64,000 nucleotides of DNA from Rhabdophis nuchalis. Lineage: Eukaryota > Chordata > Lepidosauria > Squamata > Natricidae. Positions 42,739 through 52,921 of this stretch are shown here, in pieces. Location of the stretch: contig CM077648.1 of NCBI GenBank assembly GCA_039707465.1, positions 73,179,619 through 73,243,618 of the forward strand. Direction: 5' to 3'. The translations under genes were made by a program, and so were the position numbers. Under the pieces are notes generated by a model that saw nothing but the letters and a program-made list of their open reading frames with translations, made no database searches and was not told the DNA's origin. Numbering within the stretch: the stretch's first letter is position 1; every line of letters starts with the position of its first letter.

Positions 42739-43233
42739 CTAATTGCTTCTTCCTTTTATCCTTTTGTCTTTCTTAACTCGCCGAGATTGAGACCTCCTCT
42801 GCTTCTGCGGTTTCTGAATTCGTCTGGTGCTAGACCTGGCTTCACATTGCTCATCTGATTTACATATTGGCATTCCAACGGATCCCCCTATAGCAGTCAC
42901 TTGAAATCCGCTTGCAGCACCCTGGGCTTCCCTCTCTTTTTGTGTCTGCCTTATCTGTTCTTCTGTCTCTTTCTCAAACAGCCTCTGCTCTAAGGCGTCC
43001 AGGTCTGCTGGTGTTGGTGTAGATGTACGTGGGGGCGTTGCACTTGCCTTCAGTATTCCATCATAAAAATCTCTTGCCTTATCTATAGTATTCAGACGAT
43101 ACCTCACCCCCTCATATCTGAATATAACACCCATTGGGGCATCCCACCTAAATGGTATCTCTCTTTTCTTCAACTCAGCTACCAAAAATCCAAAATCCCT
43201 TCTAAGCTTTAATACCGCCGGAGGCAGCTCCTT
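42739..43233 (-). pseudogene. L1 ORF1 protein, C-terminal part (separated by copy D)
   Basis: The frame carries the L1 ORF1 C-terminal domain: LKKREIPFRWDAPMGVIFRY and NTIDKARDFYDGIL near the start, then a long Lys/Arg/Gln-rich tail ending in a basic cluster (QKQRRSQSRRVKKDKRIKG). The codons just before, up to 43233, read on in the same frame to the edge of the duplication, so the protein was whole before copy D landed. The tail is longer and more basic than in the ORF1-only proteins. Confidence 0.75.
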
Positions 43234-43244
43234 AAAAACACTGA
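43234..43244 (+). repeat. Target-site duplication of ORF1-only copy D (left)
   Basis: AAAAACACTGA, repeated at 44706-44716 after the poly(A). Confidence 0.85.
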
Positions 43245-44705
43245 AACAATTTATTCTACCACTCTCTCCTTCGGGCTTTGAGCTTGGGCGTGGAAGATGG
43301 CTTCTCTTTGTTCCTGACTGACTATTTCACTTATGGAAAATTCCCAGCGTCTCTTTGCAATTTGGACTTCCTCTGGTTATTAATGAAGAATTTTTTCTTT
43401 TTGGATTTGTGATTTCTTTTCTGGAGTACCTTCGCTATTATACTTATTGAGTTGGAAAATTGTTTCTCTCTTGGTTCCTGAACTTTGCAACTTTACAACC
43501 CTGAACGGAACTTTTGGCTCCTGATCTGCCTCATCAGCCTCACCCAGAAAACGCCATTTTAGTGGCATTGATTTTAACAGCTAATCATGGCACAAGAAAC
43601 AGCACTGGCAAGCTTAGAACAAAGGATGGCTTCTCTTGAATCTGTTATACAAACTTTGGTACAAGAAATTAAGGCCCAGAGGGCAGAAAATATTAACTTT
43701 AAGAAGGAGTTATTGGACACACGGAAACAAGTGCTGGAAAACACACAGAAGAATGAAGAATTGGAAGGGGGGCTGGTGGGGGCTAAGGGAGAGATTAAAA
43801 ATGTTACTAATGAGGTTGTGGAAATAAATGAGCATGTGTCTAGGATTGATATGGAAAGAATAACATATTTTTTGAGATTTCAGAATGTTTTTGAGGAACC
43901 TGGTGAATGCCTCCCTGATCTCATGAGCACAATTATAGCAGACTATTTACATAAACCTAAGGATGAGATCAGGGGGGACATTGACCTAGCCTACAGAATA
44001 AACTCAGCATATGCCAGGATAAATGAAGTACCTAGAGAGATACATGTGAAATTTGTTAGAAGGTCAACCAGAGAGGAAATCCTGAAAGTGCAGAGAGGAA
44101 GTCCGTTAATTTACCAACAAAAAGAGATTGCTATCTTGAAGCAGATCCCAAGAAAGATTAGAGATGCAAGAAGGAAATTTTCCTTCTTGTCTAAAACATT
44201 GTTTGATCACGGGATTTGGTTCAAGTGGGTGACACCCGAAGGGATGCTGGTGTTCTGGGAAGGAGGAAGAGTGAGGATTAAAACAGTTGCCGAGGCGGAA
44301 GCCTTTTTCAAAAAACACTCCTCTGTCCTGGGGGAAGATTCAGGGGGGGCAGGGGGGGCCACGGCCCCGCCCGCTGGGGGCCTGGAGGAAGAGGTTGAAG
44401 ACACAATTGCCAAGAGACTTAGATCTAAAAAATAACTTTGCCTTGATTTTTCTGAATAATATTGCATAATATCTGTATTTGGATTTTTGTAAATGACTGA
44501 CAGCATAGAACTGAGAACTTAGGTATATGTACTTGCTTTCACTTTGTAGTGTTACGGAAAATGTTTTTTTATTGTTATCAATGTATTTTGAAGTCCCGGA
44601 AGGGCCGACGACTTTGACGTGAACGCTCTCAAAATTTCTTTGTATCCCTTACCCCATCCTATGGAAAAATGTAAAACCAATAAAACTTTTTCAATATAAA
44701 AAAAA
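43245..44705 (+). mobile_element. ORF1-only L1-type retroelement, copy D (5'-truncated in the 5' UTR)
   Basis: Contains the last roughly 340 bp of the 5' UTR, an intact 282-codon ORF1, the family 3' UTR with AATAAAACTTTTTCAAT (44680-44696) and poly(A). It is inserted, in opposite orientation, into the ORF1 gene of the L1 family that probably mobilises it. The clean 11-bp duplication with an A-rich start fits an L1 endonuclease target. Confidence 0.9.
43587..44435 (+). CDS. L1-type ORF1 protein of the ORF1-only element (intact)
   Basis: 282 codons starting at ATCATGG. Domain order as in copy C: coiled coil 1-95 (LEQRMASLESVIQTL; KELLDTRKQVLENTQ), RRM about 97-175 (TYFLRFQNV; PREIHVKFVRRSTREEIL), C-terminal domain 176-250 (KQIPRKIRDARRKFSFLS; WFKWVTPEGMLVFWEGGRVR), and a Gly/Pro/acidic linker ending TIAKRLRSKK. 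Most differences from copy A are conservative. It differs strongly from the L1 ORF1 into which it is inserted, although both share the layout and scattered motifs (YRVNS versus YRINS; QLPRDVVI versus EVPREIHV). It is predicted to bind RNA; it cannot move alone. Confidence 0.87.
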   Translation: MAQETALASLEQRMASLESVIQTLVQEIKAQRAENINFKKELLDTRKQVLENTQKNEELEGGLVGAKGEIKNVTNEVVEINEHVSRIDMERITYFLRFQNVFEEPGECLPDLMSTIIADYLHKPKDEIRGDIDLAYRINSAYARINEVPREIHVKFVRRSTREEILKVQRGSPLIYQQKEIAILKQIPRKIRDARRKFSFLSKTLFDHGIWFKWVTPEGMLVFWEGGRVRIKTVAEAEAFFKKHSSVLGEDSGGAGGATAPPAGGLEEEVEDTIAKRLRSKK

Positions 44706-44716
44706 AAAAACACTGA
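44706..44716 (+). repeat. Target-site duplication of copy D (right)
   Basis: Perfect copy of 43234-43244. Confidence 0.85.
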
Positions 44717-45317
44717 TCAGTTGTCCATCTACCTGAGTAGAGGAGTAATAAGACTTCTGCACAATATCGTTTCTAAAGTTTCTCTCGGTGAAATATATCA
44801 CAACATCTCTCGGTAATTGCCTTTGTAGTGCTATACGTGAATTTACTCTGTACGTTTTATCAATTTTAGCATAAATTTCACCAGGATCCACTTTTAATAA
44901 TATAGCCAAAGCATCAGCACAAGCTTTTCTTAAATCTTCTCTAGAATTCTCTCTAAGACCTCTCAACCTAATAGCATGCTCCATTGACCTAAGTTGTAAC
45001 ATAATAACCTCATGATCTATCTTGCGCATGTTTCCCTCCATTTCCACAAATTTCAAATCCGTTTCCTTTGCTTTAACTTCCACCTCTGAGGCCAATCGCT
45101 CAATTTTAGAATCAACCTTAATTATAACTTCAGACAGGCTCTTAGCCATAGCTTGCATATTTTTATCCAGTTGATCATGTTTATCCTGAACCGCACTCTT
45201 AAGTTGATCATGTTTATCCTGAACCACTCTCTTAAGTTCTGTACTTTCATTAGCTATGAAATTCATCAATTCTTTAAAATCCTGGGTAGTTACTGCACCA
45301 GCCCATTCCGTTGCCAT
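44717..45317 (-). pseudogene. L1 ORF1 protein, N-terminal part (split by copy D)
   Basis: The ATG at 45315-45317 opens about 200 codons. Residues 1-105 form a coiled coil with an internal duplication (VVQDKHDQLK and AVQDKHDQLD). Residues about 108-190 form the RRM, with MLQLRSMEHAIRLRGL, a helix, GEIYAKIDKTYRVNSR and LPRDVVIYFTER. The frame runs into copy D just after QVDGQLISV. This is the ORF1 of the autonomous L1 family, which has lost function here through the insertion. Confidence 0.8.
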
Positions 45318-45949
45318 CTTTTAAACTTCCCAAGAAAAATGCTCTTCGAAATATCCAAATAAGTCAATAAATCAAATAGTGCGTTTGGCTTTATAACTTG
45401 CTCCCCCTTTCCGCCTGCAGCTGTCCGCTATCAGCCAGGGGTTAAGCAGAGACCAAAAGCCACAAATCAGTAATTAGACAAAGCAACTAACTTTCGTTTC
45501 ATTTCATCTGGTAGTTAACGCCATCTTGAATCCTTTGTTCTAAGAGCTGTATCTTAAAACAGTTCACGAACTTTAATTACTTGCGTTTAGTTTCCTTTGA
45601 AGTACGAACGCTTGAAATATAGTCCTTCTTGATGGATTGCCTGGAGCATATTTTAAAGAGTTGTTTACGGTTGTCTTGCTTCGCTAAACCCTTAGCGAAG
45701 GGGTCCGGCAGCCTGGAACTAAAGCCACTGAGAAGGGGGGCTCTCCTTGCCTGCTCCCCAGAGGCTATAATACCTTCTGGAGAGCTACACAAGAGGCTCA
45801 ACCAAACAGCGTGAGTTCTCCCATAAATTCCTAAGGATTTATGAGTATCCGAGACATTTACGATGTTATAAAAACGCCTCTGACAAGCTGCTGGATCGGC
45901 AAGCTCATAAGAGCCTGTCCGCGACAGCCGAAGCTCAACCCGGAAGTCC
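45318..45949 (-). promoter_or_regulatory. 5' UTR of the second L1
   Basis: 632 bp, beginning GGACTTCCGGG at the very end. CTTCCGG is an ETS-type core and also opens the ORF1-only elements. No TATA box is visible, as usual for LINE internal promoters. Confidence 0.5.
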
Positions 45950-46265
45950 TGGATGGAAACAATTAAGGAGAGTAGCAATTTAGGACTAAGGATAAATTTC
46001 CTGACAGTTAGAACAATTAATCAGTGGAACAGCTTGCCTCCAGAAGTTATGGATGCCCCAACACTGGATGTATTTTTAAGAAGAGACTGGAAAACCATTT
46101 GTCTGAAATGGTATAGGGTTTCCTGCATAGGCAGGGAGTTGGACTAGAAGACCTCCAATGTCCCTTCCAATTCTGTTATTCTATTCTATTCTATTCTATT
46201 CTATTCTGTTCTGTTCTGTTCTGTTCTGTTCTGTTCTGTTCTATTCTATTCTATTCTATTCTAAA
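45950..46265 (+). mobile_element. CR1 LINE 3' end (part 2) with ATTCT microsatellite
   Basis: Continues the CR1 from 40924: AGCAATTTAGGACTAAGG, TTTCCTGACAGTTAGAAC, GTGGAACAGCTTGCCTCCAG, TTGTCTGAAATGGTATAGGG, GTTGGACTAGAAGACCTCC. It ends in (ATTCT)n at 46178-46265, with an internal block of GTTCT units. This microsatellite type growing from CR1 tails is characteristic of snakes. Confidence 0.85.
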
Positions 46266-46758
46266 AATAACTGCTATCAATATCTGATATCTTTTGCTGA
46301 TGTGATATATGATATATATTGCCAAGTTACCTGCAAAATCAAATTCACACTCTGCATTCAGGTGTTTAGTTAGCTTTCCACTCACAAGAGACAACTAGGC
46401 TGAGCCCGAGGGAGAAGTCAAATGTGTCATCAGTCATAAGGCCCTGCATGCCCACAAGAGATCTAAGTCCAGCCCACCTGAATTCCTTTGACTTTTATCT
46501 ACCACCAATTTGCTTTGATCATTAGTAGCTCAGATTTTTGTAAAGAGTTTAAGCTTGCAATAAATATTTATACTCATTTGAATTGCCTGAATCTTCTGAT
46601 TTCCCTGGAGCCTGGCACCATTTCTCAACACTGGCATTGGAAGACTGATCAGCTCTGAAGCCCTGCTTCATGCTTACACCAAACTTCAAACTGGAATGCT
46701 CTCTTGCCAACTTCTCATAAAAAAGCAACAGGGTCTTTATTCTTGTGTCATTAGTTGA
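46266..46758. other. No recognised gene
   Basis: No repeats or frames of note. Confidence 0.4.
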
Positions 46759-46993
46759 CAGTGGTGGGATTCAAAAGATTTTACTACCAGTTCTGTGGGC
46801 GTGGCTTGGTGGGCGTGGCAGGGGAAGGTTACTGCAAAATCCCCATTCCCTCCCGATCAGCTGGGACTTGAGAGGCAGAGAATAGATGGGGGTGGAGCCA
46901 GTCAGAGGTGGTATTTACCAGTTCTCCAAACTACTCAAAATTTCCACTACCGGTTCTCCAGAAGTGGTCAGAACCTGCTGAATACCACTTCTG
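46759..46993. mobile_element. hAT-type MITE (235 bp)
   Basis: Ends are CAGTGGTGGGATTC and GAATACCACTTCTG. Internal half-repeats are CTACCAGTTCT and CACTACCGGTTCTCC. The 8-bp flanks do not match clearly. Confidence 0.6.
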
Positions 46994-47862
46994 CTTTAGC
47001 AGCTTCGGTGGCAGAAGCCAGTAACTTTCTACAAAATCAGGAATAAATATTTCTCATATTCATGCTACAATATTTTTTGTTTTCATTTCATAAATTTTAT
47101 CATTGCTACTAATGCATGCCATTCATTTGTAAGAGTGCCAAACCAGTACATGCTAAGAGAGAGTGTGAAGGTACAGATAAAGACTTCAAGCCTGAACTGC
47201 ATGGTGACAATTTAAAGAAATGCCAAGTTTTTGACAGTTCATTTGTTTGGTTGCAGCAATGTTTTCCTGTGCCATGCATGCTATGGAGCACAATTGGTAC
47301 CCTTTGGAAGAGTTTGCTTGTGGAATATTTTTTAGGGATACTTGATGAGGGATCAGAGCAAGATTTGAAGGAGCAAGAGAAGCTTTTCTGGAGGTTACCA
47401 GGGTATTTTAAGACTAAATGTGACTGGCAGAAGATACAATATTCCTGTAAACAGAGAGTAATGCATTATGCAGGGTGGAATTAGTCGTGTGGGAATTCTT
47501 GATGGAGTTCCTTCCAGCTGACTTATCGAAGCTGTGAGAACAAGCGTTGATAGCAGAGGCAAGGTGACAAGCCCTTAAGTGAGCTGCTGAAGTATGGAGC
47601 CACCAAAAAGCACCAGCCACTCTCGTGTAATCCTAAACTCCTGACTTGTTTTCCCAGGGCCCCATCTACAAAATAAAAACGTGTTAGCATCAAGAGAACA
47701 GCCTCAATTTAGGTCATAGGTTTTGTTCTTGTTGCAAGAATGATTGTTATTAAGTCTCTATTTTCTCATTTGTAGTTTCAATAGCAATTTAATCCGCAAC
47801 ATTTCTGGACTGTGGGTACATTGTCATGTAGCTGGTTGTCTGACATCATAAGTCAAGATGTT
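46994..47862. other. No recognised gene
   Basis: The 122-codon frame at 47116-47484 shows no domain, no splice or promoter context and no repeat relation. It is treated as chance. Confidence 0.4.
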
Positions 47863-47870
47863 GTCTAAAG

Positions 47871-48450
47871 CAGGGGTCCCCAACCCCCAGTCCATGGACT
47901 GGTGCCAGTCCGCAGGGCTGGAGAGGAGGAGGAGGGAGCAGCCCCCTGGGCAGAGGATGGCCGAGCGCGCCTCCACCAGCTCCTTCCGACGGCCACCGCG
48001 GCGCACTTTCCGGGGCTACCCGGAGGGGCCAGCATGTCAGCTGAGGAGGTTACATCTGCCTCATCCTGCAGTGAGCGAGCGGGCGGGCGGAGGGCCCGAG
48101 CTGCGGCTACCTTAAGCGCCGCCGAGGCCATCTGGGTGCCACACGCCCACCTCCCTTCCAGCCCCATGTGGCGCCCAGACGGCCTCGGCGGTGCTTAAGG
48201 TAGCCACAGGCTCAGGTCCTCCGCCCGCCCACCTGCTCACTTGCTGCGGGATGAGGCAGATGTAACCTCCCCAGCCGACATGCTGGCCCCTCTGCTGCTT
48301 CCTGGGGGGGGGGGAGGGAGAGAATGACAGACACACACAGAGACAGACTTAGAGAGACAGAAATAGAGAGAGGGAGGGAGAGAGGGAATCACACACACAC
48401 ACACACAGTGACAGAGATGGGTGGAGGAAGGAGAGAGAGAGAGGTACACA

Positions 48451-48500
<50 letters not shown>

Positions 48501-48824
48501 AAAATAGAAAAAGAAAGATGAATGGAGGGTGGGAGGGAGGGAGTGAAGGAAAGAAGGGAGGAAGGGGGAGGGAGGCAATGGAAGGAAAGGAAAGGAAAGG
48601 AAAGGAAGAAATCTATTTTCCTATTTCCTTCCACCTCAAGCTACCTGTTTGGTTAACCAGGTAAAAGATCTATTTTTCTCCCAGTGGTTATTTCAAAGGA
48701 ATCACATCCTCTGAGTCATTTCCTGGATTGAAACCAGCATCCCAAAGAGTCATGGGCTGCCTTTATATATAACGAGTGCCCATAAATCCATTTTTACCAT
48801 CTTCAGAAGACCAAAGACCAGCCA

Positions 48825-48860
<36 letters not shown>

Positions 48861-49217
48861 CTTATGACCACAATTGAGCCCAAAATTTTGGTTGCTAAGC
48901 AAGACCATTAAGTGAGTTTCACCACATTTTCCAAGTTGGCCACGCCCACCGGGTCACATGACCACTGAGCCACTCCCACAAAACAGGCCACACCTTTTGG
49001 CTCTCAAAAGAAATTTCAGTAGTGGTACTGTTGATATTTTGCTCTATTGACTAATAGGTTTGCCCACCACTGCCCTAGAGGGCCAAGTGAGCCGACTCCC
49101 CCCCGCGTGTGCATGTGCTGCCTGTTCCCCCCCCCCCTTTCTTCTAGGCCAGCCGGTCCACAGAATTTTCTTTAAAATGAAACCGGTCCCTGGTGCAAAA
49201 AAGGTTGGGGACCCTTG
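47871..49217 (-). mobile_element. hAT foldback element, copy 4 (older, different foldback)
   Basis: It shares the terminal sequences with copies 1-3 (CAGGGGTCCCCAACC; GAAACCGGTCCCTGGTGC; AACTTATGACCACA). The foldback inside is another sequence: arms at about 48035-48120 and 48195-48275 around TTACATCTGCCTCATCC/GGATGAGGCAGATGTAA and AGCGCCGCCGAGGCC partners. Purine-rich GAGA/CACA tracts follow (48320-48605), a (GAAA)n run (48832-48862), and an insertion of about 165 bp at 48980-49145. The flanks GTCTAAAG and GCTTAGAG agree at five of eight bases. Confidence 0.75.
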
Positions 49218-49277
49218 GCTTAGAGCTCATAAGGCAATATATATCTTCAATAACCTTAGCATTCTTTATAAGCACTC

Positions 49278-49489
49278 TGTTCGATTGGGTAAAGGAAGGA
49301 CACACTAGGAGTGAATTCAGCTCTTTATTGGTAAGGTATAGCTCAAGTAACAAGCAGCCGGCGGCAGTCCCTTTTTAAAGGTAGCCGCTTGTACGAACTG
49401 ACCAATCACAGCCGGCCCTGGTCCCAGCCAATCAGGTTAATCCATTAGCTGCAGACTGGAGTGGAAACCTCTATTGTAAGGACACAACA
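49278..49489 (-). repeat. 3' LTR of the Gypsy element
   Basis: TGTTGTGTCC...GATCGAACA-type ends on the reverse strand (here CAATCGAACA). Preceded on the coding side by the purine tract GGGAGGGG (49490-49497), which serves as polypurine tract. Confidence 0.9.
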
Positions 49490-49725
49490 CCCCTCCCATC
49501 CTGGATTGGTTAATGCATTTCGTGACATAGTCACTGAGGTAGGTGGGGCTATGTGTGGCGTGCCCTGATCAGTTGGCTGCTGAACTTCAGTCAGGTCGGA
49601 TGGACCTGTTGCTGCTGCATCTCCCCCGCTGGAAACTGCTGGAAACTTTCAGCGGTCGTGGCTGGAGCTTCTGGAGCGCCCCCGCTCGGAGCTCGCTGCG
49701 GATTAGCAATTTGCCGGGATGAGTA

Positions 49726-50737
49726 TCATTCCATGTCTGGGGTTTCTGGGAGGTGTGGTGTTGATGTCTGTTGTGGGCTAGGTTGTTGCTCAGTCTCCCT
49801 CAGCTGCGAGTGTGCGAGGCATCTGCGGAGTTGGTCTATGTGTCTACACCAAACTCTGCTGTCCTCTAGGGTAACTGTGTAGGAGCGGGGCCCCGTGATG
49901 CTGGTTATTTCGGCCGGTATCCAGAGGGTGCCCCCGGCATAGTTGTGTGTGTATACCTTATCTCCTATAGTGAAATGTCTCGTCTTGCTGGTGGAATCTG
50001 GTGGTGTGTGTGTGGAGTAATTTGGGTGTAGCTGGTCCAGAGGGGACCTTAGTCTGTGGCCCATGAGGAGCCCTGCAGGACTTCTCCCCATCGTGACGCT
50101 GGGCGTGATGTGTTGGTAGAATAGGTAATGGTCTATTCGTGTTTGCCAATCGCCTGTGGTCAGCTTGGCTAATGCTTCCTTAGCCGATCTTACCATCCAT
50201 TCAGCCTGGCTATTACCCGCCGGATGGAAAGGGGCGATGAGGGCGTGTCTGATCCCTAAACTCGCTATGTATGTCTTGAACTGTAAGGCTGTGAATTGAG
50301 GCCCATTGTCCAATACCAGTGTGTCAGGTAGCCCATGTGTGGTGAAAAGTTTCCGGACAGTTTTAATAACCGCTTCGGCCGTAGTGGTCTTCATGAGTAT
50401 TATTTTCAACCTGGTCTATGTGTATCCTAGCCCACGGTGATTGGGGGCGCTCCCATTCTCTTACTGGTGCTTCCGGGGGGGGTGCTCTCGATGCTTGGCA
50501 GGGTGTGCAGGTAGCTACCCATTCTTCTATTTCTTTATCCATGTTGGGCCACCACACGTAGCTCCTGGCCAATGCCTTCATACGCACAATACCCAGGTGG
50601 CCCTCGTGCAATGTGTCTAGCACCCTGCTGCGCAATTTGGCTGGTACTACAACTCTATCCCCCCACAACAAACATCCCTGCATAACCGATAGTTCGTCCC
50701 ATTTGTTCTCAAATGTTTTAAAATTCGGTTCCCCCAT
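49726..50737 (-). pseudogene. Gypsy integrase, broken
   Basis: The upstream frame (50363-50737) has the zinc-binding HHCC region (LHEGHLGIVRMKALARSYVW, then CTPCQ) and reaches WARIHIDQ, the first catalytic Asp. The downstream frame (49726-50409) picks up at MKTTTAEAV, with VLDNGPQF (second Asp) and AGNSQAEW (Glu), and then a C-terminal chromatin/SH3-like region. About 25-30 residues that normally join the two are lost, together with the frame. All three acidic residues exist but not in one protein. Confidence 0.8.
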
Positions 50738-51179
<442 letters not shown>

Positions 51180-51403
51180 TTAATTTAATTTAATTTAATT
51201 TAATTTAATTTAATTTAATTTAATTTAATTTAATTTAATTTATAACCCGCTCTCTCTCCCCAAAGGACTCGAGGCGGGGCACAGGGAAATTAAAAATACA
51301 TATAAAAACAATACAGTATTAAAAAGAATTAAACTAAAACCCTGTGCTAAAATCCCATGTTAAAACTAAGACAAACCCCTAAAAAACCCTAAAAACAGTT
51401 AAG

Positions 51404-52906
51404 CTATCCCAGGCCGGCCAAGCAGAAGAAATGTGTTTTTAATTTTTGACGGAAGGAGCGGAGGTCCGTGGTTGTTCTAATTTCGGGGGGAAGGTCATTC
51501 CAGAGGGTCGGGCCCGCCACAGAGAAGGCCCTTCCCCTGGGCGTCGCCCGCTGACACAGCCTGGTGGACGGCACCCGGAGAAGTCCCTCTCTGTGGGAGC
51601 GGATCGGCCGCAGGGATGTATGGGGCAGGATGCGATCCCGCAGATAGCTAAGTCCCGTGCCATGGAGCGCTTTGAAGATGATGACCAGCACCTTGAAGCG
51701 CACCCGAAAGACGACAGGCAGCCAATGCAGCTCGCGCAGGAGTGGTATTACATGGGAAAATCGAGAAGTTCCCATAATTGCCCGCGCGGCTGCATTCTGG
51801 ACAAGCTGAAGTCTTCGGGTGCACCTCAAGGGGAGCCCCATGTAGAGAGCATTGCAGTAGTCCAGTCGGGATGTCACGAGAGCATGAGTGGCTGTGCAAA
51901 GGGCACCCTGGTCCAGTAGGGGATGCAACTGGCGGACCAGGCGAACCTGGTAAAACGCCCTCCTGGCTACGGCCGTCACTTGATCTTCCATGGACAGCTG
52001 TGCATCAAGGAGGACGCCCAAGTTGTGTGCCCCATCCACAGGGGTTAGATGTTCGCTCCCTATGGCCAGTGATGGAGTCAACTGGTTGTACCGGGATGCC
52101 GGGAACCACAGCCATTCGGTCTTGGACGGGTTGAGTCTGAGTCTGTTACTTCCCATCCAGGCCCGCACAGCTTCCAGGCACTGGCACATCACCGCTACGG
52201 CATCGTTGGGGTAGTTTGGGGTAGATATATACAGCTGCATGTCGTCAGCGTAGAGGTGGTACTCTACCCCAAAACCACGGATGATCTCGCCCAGCGGCTT
52301 CATATATGTGTTAAACAGGAGAGGCGAGAGGACCGACCCCTGAGGCACCCCACAAGTGAGGGGTCTCGAGGTCGACCTCTGCCCTCCTGCCAACACAAAT
52401 TGCGATCGACCGGAGTGGTAGGAGGAGAACCACCACAACACAGTGCCCCTCACCCCCAAACCCTCCAGCCGATGCAATAGGATACCATGGTCGATGGTAT
52501 CAAAAGCCGCTGAGAGGTCTAATAGGACCAGGATGGAGGAACAACCCCCATCTCTGGCCCTCCAGAGATCATCTACCAACGCGACCAATGCTGTCTCAGT
52601 GCTGTGCCCAGGCCGGAAGCCAGACTGGCGTGGGTCCAGATAATCAATTTCCTCCAGGTGACGGGGGAACTGTTGTGCCACCACACTCTCTACAACCTTC
52701 GCCAGAAAGTGAAGGTTGGAGACCGGACGGTAATTTACCAACAATGCTGGGTCCAGGGAAGGCTTCTTGAGGAGGGGCCTCACCACCGCCTCGTTCAAGA
52801 CGGCTGGCAAGAACCCCTCACTCAAAGAACTGTTGACCACCTCCTGGAGCCAGCCTCGTGTGACCTCCCAGGATGCCAGTACAAGCCAGGAGGGACACGG
52901 GTCCAA
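51404..52906 (-). pseudogene. L2 ORF2, RT and C-terminal part
   Basis: 500 open codons from the linker (DPCPSWLVLASWEVTRGWLQ) through RT (SGFRPGHSTETAL, LDLSAAFDTIDH, GVPQGSVLSPLLF, YADD) to the C-terminal end KTHFFCLAGLG. It would be one protein with the frame at 52922-54436 but for a single TGA at 52922-52924. Confidence 0.85.
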
Positions 52907-52921
52907 TAAACATGTGGTAGC

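Larger units (their letters stand above)
40925..45949 (-). mobile_element. L1-clade LINE, reverse strand, full extent but with a rearranged ORF2
   Basis: The 3' end is at 40925-40950 (poly(A), AATAAAACTTTTTCAATT) and the 5' end at 45949 (GGACTTCCGGGTTGAGC). In transcription order: 5' UTR 45949-45318, ORF1 45317-42739 split by ORF1-only copy D, a shortened and scrambled ORF2 (about 42735-41375), and the G-rich 3' UTR. The 11-bp target duplications lie in a CR1. The 3' UTR closely matches that of the L1 at 22869, so the two are one family. This is the only copy in the window showing that family's ORF1 and 5' end. Confidence 0.8.

Noticed and set aside
47116..47484. 122-codon frame without repeat relation
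   Set aside because: No domain, signal peptide, splice or promoter context. A host exon cannot be excluded but nothing supports it.
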